Part shown: piece by piece, positions 23,402-36,120 of the stretch
Position numbering within the stretch: position 1 is the first letter of the stretch
Layout of the letters: each line of letters begins with the position of its first letter
Assembly: GCA_020726505.1 (NCBI GenBank)
Contig: JAHLEZ010000010.1
Coordinates: forward strand, 1,426,001 to 1,490,000
From: Leptodontidium sp. MPI-SDFR-AT-0119
Lineage: Eukaryota > Ascomycota > Leotiomycetes > Helotiales > Leptodontidiaceae
Length of the DNA: 64,000 nt
Direction: 5' to 3'
Notes under the pieces: generated by a model
The model's input: only the letters and a program-made list of their open reading frames with translations
Databases searched by the model: none
What the model was told of the DNA's origin: nothing
Made by a program: the position numbers and the translations under genes

Positions 23402-26400
23402 TTACGACAGATGGAAAGCCCCTTGTCCTTCCTTGATTGCGATTCCCATACGGCGTCGCATGACTTCGAGATCCGTGTAATCAGGTAGCTTCAAGTAATT
23501 GACACAGGTCATGACGCTAGGTAGGTAGTCGTCAGAAGAATATGGCGGCTCACTTGGCTTGCAAACCACAGTGAACATAGGAGTTAGAGACTTAAAGCCT
23601 AGAATTTCAATTAGTATCTGGGAGAAACGTGGTAGTGGAGAGAGATCCTTACCGCCAATTGGAAGTTTTGGACTACCAGTAGTGAACTGCAGGAAGTCTC
23701 GGCGCTCTGGTAACGTCAACTCGCTCATGGTCTGGAGCAAGTTCTTTACGCTCTTGCTGTCCATGTTGAAGCCGTGATCTGCCTTGATGGAGTCCATGAG
23801 AGCTATATGTGTTAGTGTTTGAAGCTAAGGTTTGAAGGAATCGAACAACTTACTCTCAAGAGACCAATCTTCTTCAATACGACCGAACAGCATGACCAAT
23901 TCGTCTGGTGTAAAGGCGCTCAATGCGGAATAGGGGAATACTTGAGTAAAGCCTGTTCGGAAAGCATCCACCTGTCTCTGAACACCGCCACCTAGGGTAA
24001 AGTCAATGACCTTGTCCAAGTATACCTGAACATTGTCGATGTCGACGGGTGTATGTGATCCGTTGGGTTGCAATTCGATGGGATATCCAGGAAGGGTAAA
24101 GTCGAGACCTAAGTCATCGATCTTCATGCCATCAATCTCCAGTGCCTGTGCGCTGGCGACTTTCTGAGCCGGGGTGAGGTTTGGGTTCTCATCGATGGCC
24201 TTCTTTGCTACAGCATATTTCTTGATCAACTTCAGAGACTTTGCTAATTGTGGGTCTACAGTCTTGACAGCTCCTAAGGATGGAGTTACGGTCGTCGATT
24301 CATCGCCGATGCGGAAGAATGTTGGGTTGAAGGAGACGTCAATGATTCTTGAATCGATCATCGATCTCGCAACAAATTTTCCAAGCATTTTGAAGAGGTG
24401 GAGTATACGCTTGCCGTTCTCATTGGAAGCTTGCTCCTCACTCATAGGCGCGGGGAACAAACCTCGAACTCCAAAGGCATACTCATCGGCATCGTTGGCT
24501 TCTGTTTCACGCCATAGCTTGAGCTTCTTCTTGGAGAACTCCTTGGATACTGTTGAATAGAACTCCAAGGTTGGACCAAGACCAGTACCGACTTCTTCAA
24601 AGTATTCTACTTCCAGAATGCTTTGGGATGCCCCATAGAGCTCCATTACCTTCAAGGCGGATTCCAAGATCTTGGACCGAGAGATTCGTACCTTTTGACG
24701 TTGGAGACGGCCTAGGAATGGTCGATCGTCACGGTGACGATCGCGTCTAGACTCATCGGCTGATTGGGCATTTTGCCATCTTGTCATGGACCGAGCATAA
24801 CCGAATGAGGTGGATTGCAAGAATAGGTGTCGTGTCTCGAAGGGGAAAAGGAATGGATACAAACGAGCAAGGTCCTCGCTCCAGCTCGGCAAGCAATTGC
24901 TAGCAACAATGAGAGGCTCTTCAAGTTGTCTGTTGAGCTTGGCGGTGAGCTTGGTGTTGACAAATTGAGACAGAGGCTCCGCGTTGAGCTTCAAAATATC
25001 CTTGTTCTCTGCCAAGACATCATCCAGATTGGCATTCAGCGCGTGTAGAATGTTGAGCAAACGAAGTATAGAAGAAGTAGCTGGGTGCTTGTCCAAGGAA
25101 GCTGGAATGCCAGATGCTGTAGTCTCAGTGGCGACTTCTGGAGCTTGTGTGAGAGAGCTTGGCTCAGGTGGTGGGGGGCCAGGGACACGCTTGAACTTGA
25201 TTGGATGAATAGCTGACCATACACTCCGGCTGCTGTGATCGTCGATGGTAGTTGATGTGCTGTGAACGGCTCGGTAGATGGTTGTCTCATTGGCAATCAC
25301 CTTGTCATCAAGGCTAAACTCGATATGCCAGTCTTGTGGGATAGCTTGAATAGCAGCAGCATACGACATAGGCCGAGATGATGCACTTGGTGTATTCAGG
25401 GCAGCCTGAGCGGCGGCAGCTTGGAGAGCTGAGACACTACGTGGATTGCTTCCCGGGATTTGCGAAGGAGTTGCTACAAGCATGTTAGCAGTTGGCCTGT
25501 TTAAATGTCCTAGGAGCTGTTGATGACACATGTTTGTAGAGCATTGAAGAGTAGAGGTTAGGGCGATCTTACCAACACGTGTACCGTCTTCCTTACGTGC
25601 GGTTACCTTACCACCAGCGGCAACTTCAAGGTTCACTGCAGTAGGATCGGCAGGTGATCCTTCTTCCATTTCATCCTCTAGATCGCCTACAATGGCGTCA
25701 AGAGCAGCGCTGTCGTCCATGTCTTCATCCTCAGTGAGCTGTCTCTCATCAGCACATTCCAATGCACCAGCCAAGCTGTCCTCCTCTTGCATGGGCGGCG
25801 GGACTGATGGATCTGCCTGGGCTTGACGTCTGCTAGATCGACGAGTCGTCTTGTCTTGAGGAGTGGCAGCCGTTGAAGGACCGCCAGAAGCCGTGGCGCC
25901 TGCTGAACCAGTCTTGGACTTGGATTTACGAGAGCTTCGGGATGTCGTGGGCGGAGGTGCGGTTGGGGTGGCGGCAGTGGCAGAGGACAAACCACGCTCG
26001 ACAAGCCGGCTTTGACCTGTGGCATATGGATTTGGCATGCCCGCGGCGGCAAGAGCGGCCAAAGCATTGCTAAGACCTTCTCTTCTTGATCCCCGTGGTC
26101 GCTCAGAGAGACTGATTCTGGGACGAAGATAATCGTCTAGAGCCTTGAAGGTTGCGATGGCGTGAATTGAGACCATGATATTGCGATATGGTCTTGGAAT
26201 CTCAGAATCATCATCTGCCACGAGCTTCAGACGGATCTGCTTAGCCAACATTGACGCAGCACTGCTTCTGTTGCCATCGAATGTATTCTGGTGAACAGTG
26301 ACCACTTCAAAATGCTCTGACCGACTCAAGAGATCCTGCAACTTGTGGATGAGGATACTGAAAGGCGTTGCAGGTGAGTCGGCACTCGTAGTCTTCGGCT

Positions 26401-29329
26401 TCTTGGTCACAGTTCTACCCATGAATACTTCAAGGAAGGCTGAACGAGCGTCGTTACTCAAATTTTCGTCAGGGTTGCTAAAGACCTCAAGTAGAACGCG
26501 GACAACTTCCGAGTTGAGCAGCTCAGCGCTAGTGACACTTTCCAAGACATCGCCATCAAAGTAAGAGGCGAGGGTGCTGAAGAGTTTGATGCCATCACCT
26601 GGCTTTCCTTGCAAGTAATGTGATTCGATGTCCGACGCCAAGCCTTGCAGACTGGTCAATATCTTGGTTGCCTTTTTCTTCATGCTCTTGCTATTCTTCT
26701 CATTTTCGTGAACATCCAAGAATCTCTTGGCTCGCTGAACAATGAGTTGCTGCATGCCAGTAGCATCTGTCGGTAAGCGGTGCTGTGGGCCGTCAAGAGA
26801 CATGGTAGATCCACGAGAACTGGGAGAAGGACTGATGTCATCTTGGATATCATCGTTTTCGTTATCCTCATCGTTCTCATTATCCTCATCGTTATCCTCA
26901 TCCGAGGAATCATCATCATCATCATCGCCTGGCGCATTCTGAATTGGCTTTTCAGAGATCTTTTGGGCAACGTTGGCTTCGACAGGGTCTGCTACCTCGA
27001 CGGCTGGGGTTTCGGAGACAGCCTTCGCACTCTCGGTTGGAGTGGCAAGCTTCGCAATCTCAGCAATAACTCCTTCGCGATAGAACTGGTACCGATAAAT
27101 GTCATCGAGACGATTCAGCAATAACTCAGCCGCCTGTAGAGCGTAGTTCACCAGACTGGGGTGGTCTTGTTGAGACAAGATTGCGGCCAAGAACGAAGCA
27201 TATGGGACGGATCGCAATGCCTCCATCAATATCTCTTTGTCTAGGTTGGAAAGCATCTTGATCTGGGCAGTCAAGACCTTCTGTCGTACGCTCAAATTAA
27301 CGGTACTTGAGAATGCGTCCGTCAGAGTGGGGAAGATGATGATGGCAAACCGCTTGACTTCGTTTTTGCATCCTTCAAGAAGTTCGATACGCTTTTCATT
27401 GGATGACTTCTTCCTAGAGCCGGATGAAGAGGCGGTAACGGCAGCAGATACAGCGTCCCCATTGAGGATATCTTCAGGAGAAACCTCGACTTCTCGAGGG
27501 AATCCTGGAAGTAGTTCACAGATAACATTGAGTGTTTCGATAACCTGCTCTCGAGGTCTGTGAATCAAAGCCTGCATAACCACAACACTGTCCAGCTTCG
27601 AGGCCATATCCTCAGTCGCATCGGGAGGAGAAACGCCGGTCAGGATTTGATACAGTGTCTCGACAACATTCATCTTGAAGAGCTCAGCAGACAGTCTTGC
27701 ACTGGCTTTTGCTGTGAATCCGAGAACTCGTAGGAATTGAGTATGGATGTTTGGTCCGATGAGGTTCGTAGTGCCTGGTAGCAACAGTCTCAGGATGGCC
27801 TTGAGGAGATCGGTACTGATCAGCTCCTCGAGCTTGCTGGGGTGGTATTTGAAGCTTTCGGCGACCCGGGAGACGCAGAGAGAACCTTGTTCAACGACTT
27901 TCTGGTCATTTGAACTGAGTACGTTCAAAAGAATGGGCATCACATCCTTGATGACTGGGAACGAATCCTCGGGGATGTTCCGGCAGCAATTGGCAGCTGT
28001 AGTGACGGCCGTTCTCTGTGTACTTGTGGCGAAGAAATCAAGGTATGTCAAGCAAGCTGTCAGGCCTCCTTCGCGGACGATAGACGCAGGATACTCGACT
28101 GAAATCTTCTCTAGAGTCTGCGGTTGAGTGTTAGCCAAAATTCAAGTCACACGCCTAAGAGAGATACATACGCTCAATGCCTGCTCCGCCAAATCGATGA
28201 AATGGATCTCTAGCAGCTTTGCACATAGGACTGGGACAGCACCGCCGTAGACTACATTGGCTGTGCTAGCAGGTAAGGCCTCCATAAGATTTGCTAGGCA
28301 GCGGCAAGCAAGAAGCATCATTTCTGGATTCTCCTCTCCAAAGTCAGATGGCTGCATCAGAACAACCAGCTCCTTAACAAAGGCATCGGGCGAAAAGTGT
28401 CCGGAGAGGTTGTCTTCGGTAGATACGAGCAGGATTTCGGACAGTTCTTGTAGGGCAATCAATTGTACCGACGGGTCGTCCTTTTGCTTCAAATTATTCA
28501 AGATGTCCCGTAATCTCGTAGAAACCCCAGACATCATGCCGCTTAGGGCTCTCAATGTGCTCGAAAGTCCATGAGGAGGTCCTCCCGGCCCACCAAAGCC
28601 GCCAAAGGGATCGTCGTCATCATCGTCATCATCTCGACCTTCGTAGTGACGAGCCATCTCCTCGTCCTCATTATCATCGCTACCATCATCTTCGCCAGGT
28701 GGCGGGGGTCTATCGTCCTGACTATTATCTACGGCATTGTCTGCATCCTTGGCAGAGCTGGTCGTCTTCTTCGATCGGCGGCCGCTGGGAGTAACAGTCG
28801 TATCTGCTGCCGTTTGCGTTAGATTTGCAGCGGAGCTTGGTCCCAAACGGTATGACAAACCTTGAGCACCCTTCTTGCTTCTTGTAGACTTGCGTTTCGA
28901 GGATGTCGTAGCCACAGCTGGGGGATCATTGGAAGGACCAGCAGAATCACTGTGAAATCGTTAGCAACAGCAGAGCCTCCACCAGAATGTGATGCCATAC
29001 CCAGGACTCGACATAACCGCAGGAGTCTTTCCCTTCTTTCGGCGAGGTGGAGCAACTGTTTGAGCAGGAGGAGCAGGCGGAGCTGTATCGGTATCAACAA
29101 CCTTCTGTCGTTTTGTTCGTCTTGCAGATGAGGGCTTCGCAGGTTCTACTTCGGGCGCTGCTGGGCTGGTTTCACGCGCGGGGGCCTTGCGCTTTCTCGT
29201 TGATGGTGGCGGAGGGGGAGGTCGAGTGGACGAAGCAGCTGAGGAAGCTCCGACAGAAGCAGCAGGCGATTCTGAAGAGCTGGCTGCTTGCCTTGCTGCC
29301 GCTCTTGTGATTCTGCTGTTGGGAGGCAT
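23402..29329 (-). CDS. ufd4: HECT-type E3 ubiquitin ligase, Ufd4/TRIP12 type
   Basis: Large ubiquitin ligase, 1872 aa in six exons: 29329-29001, 28949-28172, 28117-25573, 25473-23854, 23802-23653, 23598-23402. The N-terminus is Ala/Pro/Ser/Lys-rich and basic (probable nuclear signals such as RRTKRQK), followed by acidic runs (DDDDDDDDPFGGFGG), then armadillo-like repeats (LQELSEILLVSTEDNLSGHF and onward). A second acidic Asp/Glu/Asn region sits near 26840-26930, and a Ser/Thr/Pro-rich basic linker follows. The C-terminal HECT domain includes VEYFEEVGTGLGPTLEFYS and ends with the catalytic Cys in LPSVMTCVNYLKLPDY. Family members degrade N-terminal ubiquitin-fusion substrates. Two introns are multiples of three and stop-free (see findings). 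Complete. Confidence 0.92.
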
Positions 29330-31284
29330 GAGTATGTGTGTCTTGTCTCAACTTGTGGATGCATGCATGCAGGGTGGTATGCAGCGGTGCGTGTGCAGAA
29401 GGTGAAGCAGATCGAAAGCAAAGACAGAAGTTGTAGGAAGGGGAAGATTGTTCTTAATAAGAAGAAGAGGGCTGTAGTGAATGGGCAGACCTGGAAGTTC
29501 CTGAATTCGATACTGCTGCGGGAATAGAACTCATTCGTTGATCCATCGGCTCACGCCATTTGGTGGCAGCGATCTGATCTGTTCGCGTGGTTGTAGGTGT
29601 AAGGGGGGATTTTGGGTGGAGGAGGATATGGTGGTGGTGGGTGAAAGAAGAACGGTGCTCGAGATGGATAGAGGATGGGGAAGGAGAGGGAAGGGAAGGC
29701 TGCGATGTGCTGGTCTGGTTTGGCGGAGTTGTGCAAGCGGACGAGCCAGTCCAGTCGTGCTAGTCGTGCCTTTCAGATACGCTGGTTCGCTTAGGGGGCG
29801 GCTCCCGTAGGAAGGGTCTTGGCAGTTGGCTCAAACAGAGCAGCCAGAGCCAGCATCTGGAGACGGGAGGCTGGAGCAATCAACATCTAATCCTGCTAGC
29901 AGCAAGGTTTTGTGAATGTGTGGCTAAAATAACACGATGACTGAATGGATGAAGGAAGGGATGGATTCTTTAAAACGCTCACCTTTGAAAAGATTTACAA
30001 AGCCTAATGTATATCTGTTGGTCTATATTGAATAATTTGTTTTATAGAGGTTCTTTATCGGCCCCGATAGCTACGGTGCCTCTATCTATCTATCGCTTCT
30101 TCGCACGCCATCAGCGGAATGACGTGGGGGCAGGGAAGGGAAGGGCAAGCAGGACAAGGGCAAGACCGGGCAGGGTTGTTATTCTTTCTCCGGCTTCATT
30201 TCATACCCAGTAGTAGGTAGGTAATTTACTTAAGTATCCATCCATCGTTTGCACGGACTGGAAATCATTGCAAGCCAAGCCGCACCCAGCTTATATTACA
30301 TTACGAACTCCGGTACGGGCGATCTGACAATTTCAATCTTATCTCAACATCATCTCATCTTTTGACATTTCTCTTGGGTTTCTTGAGCTTCATGCATTAA
30401 TAAGCGACACATCACGAGTGCCGCAGCAAGAATCTACTACTATTCGCTCAGTACAGTCTCTGTGCATTCTCAATTCGGCCGTCGATTTATTCAATTTGTG
30501 GACATCTCTGTGGAACAACAGCTATGAGTAAGATTCCCGAACATGAATCATTTAATTTTCTGTATTTCACCAAGGCGGTTCCTGCAGTTTCGGGCTGACT
30601 GCTTTATATAGTCTTCAAATATATCGGAATCGTTCATGTACTACCAAAAAAAAAATAAGTCGTCGCACGTGTATATTTGTTTCAAGCCCGATTGCGAGAC
30701 TCCCAGTCCCAGAGCAATTTATTACACCCTGCGAGGAAGTGTCCCCTGTTATCATGAGAGGGGCGTCAAGCTGTCAACTTTCTGGGTCTCTGCACTTCTC
30801 TTTTCTATCTCGAGTTTCAATAACCTGTCAGAGCCTGTATCCATCTGAGCGATATCCTCTCCAATACCCAATATCTTCGTAATCTCTTACATGGCGAATC
30901 TTGGCCAAGAGGAAGACTACTGTCCTCCGATCTGAAGCTTGAAAGTCTTACAAGGTGACACTACTTCGAGACCAGGGTCTTAGATAGGTTGAAAGGATGT
31001 GAGACTAGTTTGCTTTTCAATCTCCCCCTGGACTCTAAGTATAAAGAAACACGGCATGTTCCTGTCCGAGTCAAGTGTCTCTGAGAGCTTCCATGTGACA
31101 CTAAGACAAATAATGAAAATCAAACCCCCAAAAAGTTGCTAGTTGGCATTCTGCCTTTTAATTAATGAATTTTTTTTCCTATGAAGCATAATTTCTCCTC
31201 GCCTTGCCTGCATTTAAAAAATCGTTAGATGGCACATACTTTGTATACCAGAACTAACCTCGGCTTATAAATATGTTGTGTCAC
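29330..31284. other. Long intergenic region upstream of the HECT ligase
   Basis: Nearly 2 kb. Next to the ligase start lie strongly purine-rich plus-strand stretches (29600-29720), i.e. a pyrimidine-rich leader on the minus strand. Short tatc repeats occur near 30085. Scattered open frames up to 90 codons lack any recognisable motif. No RNA gene recognised. Confidence 0.4.
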
Positions 31285-31396
31285 TCACTCACTCTCAAGG
31301 GGGTTTGGCGAGCTTTTCCTACTAAAGGAAAATAAGTACATTGCTTGGTTTGCGGCGTCCAAATAGAGTACAATGCCAGGGTTGTGACTTATGATC

Positions 31397-33440
31397 AAGA
31401 GGTATCCAAGCATTTCAGGGATCCCAAGTGATCGTCTGGTCAATCTCAATTTCACTCCCCAACTTATCTTCGTCACGAGCGTGCTTCCCGATCTCAAGAA
31501 CATATCTCCCTTTTTCAACAACCCACTTGGAGAAATTCTCAAGCCCGACCACGATGTTGACTTCTGCTTTCTCCCCAGTTGTAGAACTTCTGTCTTTTCG
31601 AACCGTCTGAGCTCTCTCAACGACCCGGACTCGCTCGAAGGCAAAGAAGAATACAGCTGCACCACTTCCCTCTCCTCCCTTTCCCCCAGGTTTTCGACAA
31701 TAACAGAGATTTCCATCGCACTCATCGATTTCAGCACCTGCAACCCAGAGAAAGCAAAAGTCGTATATCCCAACCCATACCCAAACCACCATCTCGGACT
31801 CCACACCCTTCCCTCACACAAAAACCACTTCCGCCTCAACACCAGGCCGCCTCCCCTCCCTCCCCTAAACCCCAAATCACTGTACTCCCCCGCCCAACTA
31901 ACCGGCAACCCACCACTCGGCCCCACCCTCCGAGTCAACACATCCCAAAGTGTATTCCCGGCATCCTGGCCTCCATACTACGCCTGCACAAGACAACCAA
32001 CCTCATCCGCCCACGGCATACCCACCGAACTACCCGACTGATTAATCACAGCCAACTTCTCCCTCACCATCTCCACCTCTAACATACTCCGCACCAATCT
32101 ATCCTGCGCACCAGGCAAAGACATATTAGCACGATCATACCCCTCACTCTCCCACTCATCATTAAGCCCCAACACACAAACCACCACATCCGCCTCTCTT
32201 GACGCACCCACCGCATCAGCAACCAACTCTTCGTCACTCTTCACCTCCTCCATAAATCCCAGCCGGACATTAGGCTGCACGCCAAAAACATGCTCTGGGT
32301 CATGCTCCCCGAGAGTCAGGGACGGGTCAGGAAATGCCACTTTCGTACACGCCTCAACTCGAACCTCGTATTTCTCTCCCGCGAGAAGAGGAACAGATGC
32401 CCGTTTCGCTACAGATCCAAAACTGTAGAACGTCTCCCCCGTCTCTTTCCAGTCGTAGTTATCGATGACTAACTTCCCATCGACGAACAACCGCGCTTTT
32501 CCCACAGATGAAATCTCGAAGATGTGAAGTCCAGTAGTGAGGGGTGTGAGGACGCCAGTCATGAGCAGATAATGCGGATTCCCCGCATCGCTGTAGAGGA
32601 ATGGCGGTGCCGAGTCAAAGAGATCCAGATGTGAGATGTTGCGGTATTGAGTCTCCAGTACGGGTCCAGTGAGATCTGGCGTGGAGAAGAACTCGACTTT
32701 AAGTATCCCGTCGGTTGTAGCTGGAGATGACCAGCGATCACTGGTTACCAGAGGGAGCCATTTGTGTGTCAAAGCTCCGGGTTGATAGGTAAGATAGTGA
32801 AGCGTTGGTATTCCTGCTCATTCGCAACACTACCATCATGTCATCATCGATCCGTTAAGCGAAAGTCAACAACAAGCCAAACCAAATCAAATCAAACCCC
32901 TAAGAAAACCAAGTAAAAAACAAAACTTACAAATGCTTCACAGTAGCAGCAACCCCACACGTCTCTTGCACTCCCCGTACATACTCACAAGCCAGCACCC
33001 CACTCAACAATGGATCCTACTAAACGACTCGAGATTCCTCCCTCCCAGCGGATTTCTCGCGCAGCATATCGTCGGCGCAAGAAGCACCTACGCCGATTTC
33101 GTCCTCGCTTCTCTGCAGAGTAATTTCCCAATATCATATAAATGCTCTTTGGACCATGTAGCAGCTTGAGCTACAGACGCGGGCAGGAATGCTGCTGTTG
33201 GGCCGTCGATTGAGAGAGCGCCTCGTGCTCCGGCTGGTCCGTTTTTTCGTTGTCTGCTTTGTTCCTGGTCTTAGCGAGACCGAGATGGATTAAGGGGCAA
33301 TAAATGATAACTTACCTTCAGCGAACCGATCCCCAATCGAGGGATTTCTTCGGTTTGCCATCCATCTGCTCCAGAGAGAAGACTAACTTTCTCTTCTATA
33401 GTCAGCTGTTCAAGTAAACTTTCCAGCGCAGGAAGTTCGA
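31397..33440 (-). pseudogene. GH3 beta-glucosidase pseudogene with internal deletion
   Basis: Remnant of an intracellular-type fungal GH3 beta-glucosidase. Near 33430-33300 the N-terminus reads LEQLTIEEKVSLLSGADGW. Across an intron come GPAGARGALSIDGPTAAF, RNPLGGRNLESFS and, after a second intron, VANEQEYQRFT. A TAG interrupts at 33088-33090 and a one-base shift at about 33020 breaks the frame. The next recognisable block (from about 32750) is already the PA14 domain (TTDGILKVEFFSTPDLTGP), so roughly 200 residues including the SDW nucleophile region are gone. A Trp codon has become TAG at 31978-31980 (VQA*YGGQDAGNTLWDVL), and the fibronectin-III-like end needs another frame change near 31575 (WVVEKGRYVLEIGKHARDE). 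It sits divergent from an intact MFS sugar transporter. Confidence 0.88.
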
Positions 33441-33995
33441 TTTTATGAACAATCACGTGAGTCCACCTGGAAATCGGATCTCCGAACCAAAGAAATCTGG
33501 TGTGCAGGGAGGAAGAAAAGTAAAGACAGAAGAAGGACCAGATAGCTGGGAAATCAAGCTTGGATATCTGGGAGTGTGGTATCTCGAGAAGCCGCTCCTG
33601 AAACGCCACATCCCACTCAACGGTCCCCCATCTTTGACCTCGTCCAAAGAATCCCCGAAATGTCGCTCTTCCGACTGAACAATTCAACACAAAATCCTCC
33701 ATAAAAATACTAAATCAACGTTATGCGGTGCATCTAGACCAAGTACTGGAAATCCGTGCAGTGCCCAGACGAGATTGGGCCGGAGTCTGGCCGTTTTGTG
33801 CATCTTGCCGGTCTGTGAGAAAGGCTGGGGCTGGGGCGGCCGGGCATTGATATCTTATCTTGATAGATGGGGGAGGGCTTTAATAGACTCAGATTGCTAT
33901 TATAAAATATATTTCAGACAGCTTTCATCAACATCTCTGTCTCATCTTGAAAGCGAAGAAACTTGAATCCTGTCAATCAATCACCAGCAGCAAAG
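33441..33995. promoter_or_regulatory. Divergent promoter region, GH3 pseudogene / sugar transporter
   Basis: Spacer between the GH3 remnant (minus) and the MFS transporter (plus). A TATA-like stretch (attataaaatatat) at 33898-33911 lies about 85 bases upstream of the transporter start. An open minus-strand frame up to 33702 extends upstream of the GH3 homology but its sequence does not resemble GH3 and is likely leader DNA. Confidence 0.45.
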
Positions 33996-35720
33996 ATGGC
34001 AGACATGGATCGAAACGGTCTGATCATGATGATCATGGTCGTCTTCGTAGCTACAGCTGTATGTCCTCCTTCTCCTCATCCTCATTCTTTACCACGAAAC
34101 GACCTAAATTAAAATCAACTGACATTCCTCAGAACTCTGCCACCCAAGGCTACGACTCATCCATGATGAACGGGCTGATGATCCTCCCAGCCTACTCAGA
34201 CTATTTCCAACTCACAACCGCCACATCTTCCCTCAACGTCGCCGTCGTATTCCTAGGCTGCATCGTCGCCATGCCATTTAGCGCCTACGTGCCCGACAAA
34301 TACGGCCGGAAATGGGGCATTGCTACCACGGCAATCGTAGCTATCATCGGAGCTACCATCCAAGGAGCTGCTGTGCACGAAGCCATGTTTTGTATAGGTC
34401 GGTTCATAGTGGGATTGAGCGTAACTCTTGGTTCTGTAGCTGCTCCTTCGTAAGTTCACACTTTGATTAGATTCTCTAAACGAGAAAGAAAGTGTTGACA
34501 ATTCGTACAGATATGTCGCCGAAGTCTCGCATCCCAAGTATCGCGCCACGTTAACGGGTCTATACGGGGCGTTTTGGTATGTGGGCGGCATTCTCGCTGC
34601 TGTCGTTACCTATGGAAGTCAATATATCGAAACAACCTGGTGCTGGCGACTTCCCTCATTGTTGCAATTCCTACCTTCTATTCTCTGCCTGGTGCCTCTA
34701 CCTTTCATTCCCGAGAGTCCAAGATGGCTCATCTACCAGGATCGCCATGAGGAAGCTCACGCAATGTTGGTGAAATGGCATGGTGGTGGCGATCCGAACT
34801 CTGTTGTAGTTGGACTCGAGTATGAGGAAATCTGCCAGACGCTTGCGTTCGAGAAGACAGTCCAGAAGATGAACTTCAAGGCGCTCGTGTCGACGCGACC
34901 AAATCGCTGGAGATTAGGGTGTACTGTTGCGGTTGCTGGTAAGTTCTGACAGTTACTGTGAAGCTGTTCAAACTGACGATGATGAAGTCTTCTGCCAGCT
35001 GTCTGGAAATAACACAATTACGTACTACCTAGGAACTGTCCTCACAACTGCAGGCATCACCAGCGTCCCCACCCAGCTGGCAATCAATATTGGCTTAAGT
35101 GCGTGGAATCTGTACTGTGCCATCCTAGGAAGTATATACGTGGACAAATTCGGTCGTCGTATCGAGTTCTGTACGTATTCTCTCCCAAATCTTCATTAAG
35201 ATAGTTCTGACCTGGACGCAAAACAGTTGTATCTACATCCGCCATGGCACTAACGCTAGTCATCAACGCCGTCCTCACCAAACTCTACAGCGGCAGCGAC
35301 AACTCCTCTGCCTCAGCCGCAATCGTCTTCCTCATCTTCTTCTTCTATGGCTGGTACTCACTCGTCTGGACACCCTTGTCCTACCTCTACCCCGTCGAAG
35401 TCCTCTCCTACTCAATGCGAGCAAACGGTCTAGCAGTCTTCAATGGCGCATGTTACCTGGCAGCATTCTTCAACACCTATGTCATCCCCTACGCGATGGA
35501 TTGGTCTGGTTGGGGATTCTACCTCATCAGCGCCTTTTGGTGCTTCGCTGAAGGGGCAGTGATGTGGATTTACTTTCCTGAGACTGCTAGGATGACGTTG
35601 GAGGAGATTGATAAAGTTTTTGATGGTGTGAGGCATGTTGATGCAGAATTGACTGTTGGAGAGGTCATTGAGATTAGTGTTGGCGGATCGAAAGGGGACG
35701 ATAAGAAGGAGGATGTGTAG
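33996..35720 (+). CDS. MFS sugar transporter (lactose permease/hexose transporter-like)
   Basis: Plasma-membrane sugar:H+ symporter of the fungal sugar porter family, 494 aa in exons 33996-34058, 34133-34449, 34511-34938, 34988-35170 and 35227-35720. Family motifs: GYDSSMMNGLM in TM1, DKYGRKWG (loop 2-3), YVAEVSHPKYRATLTG, PESPRWLI (PESP motif after TM6), QLSGNNTITYY (TM7, where typical porters have QxxGxNxxxYY), DKFGRRIEF, and PVEVLSYSMRANG after TM10. All twelve helices can be placed, and the frame is intact. Its neighbour is a ruined beta-glucosidase, suggesting the pair once imported and hydrolysed a beta-glucoside. The actual substrate cannot be read from sequence. Confidence 0.9.
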
Positions 35721-36120
35721 AGTGTCATATCTGCCTTTTAAACCAAATAGACACGACGAAAAGGGGGTGGGATTAGAAAACATATATCCTAGAAGTCACG
35801 AATATCTTCAGTCTACAAAGGTACCAAGAAGATCTTCTTTGTTCAAAGTAGGAAACTCTAACGAAGGAAAAGGTCCATTACAACAGCTTCAACTTCAAAT
35901 AGTTTTGGGATCAGTGAATGGCTAGTTGTAGAGTTTGCAGAGCAGAGCCACTTCTGAGCTTCCTGTTATTCAAGACAAATGTAAAGATTAAACACCCAAA
36001 TCATATATACCCAAGTTGAAGTTATCAAAGACTGTAATAACATGCACTCTCTTTAAGTCTAGGTATTTGCAGGTCTATAAACAGAAGTCTCGCTTATCTA
36101 CCCCTCTTTCTAACGACCGC
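35721..36120. other. 3' spacer between convergent genes
   Basis: About 400 AT-rich bases between the transporter and the reductase, which converge. No gene recognised. Confidence 0.5.

Noticed and set aside
26680..27124. Frames rich in Met/Ile/Arg or Ile/Val repeats inside the HECT gene
   Set aside because: They are alternate-frame readings of the acidic GAT/GAA repeat region of the ligase.
31391..32041. Plus-strand open frame of 216 codons
   Set aside because: Antisense to the GH3 pseudogene's PA14/C-terminal part; composition is the mirror of the minus-strand homology and no family fits.
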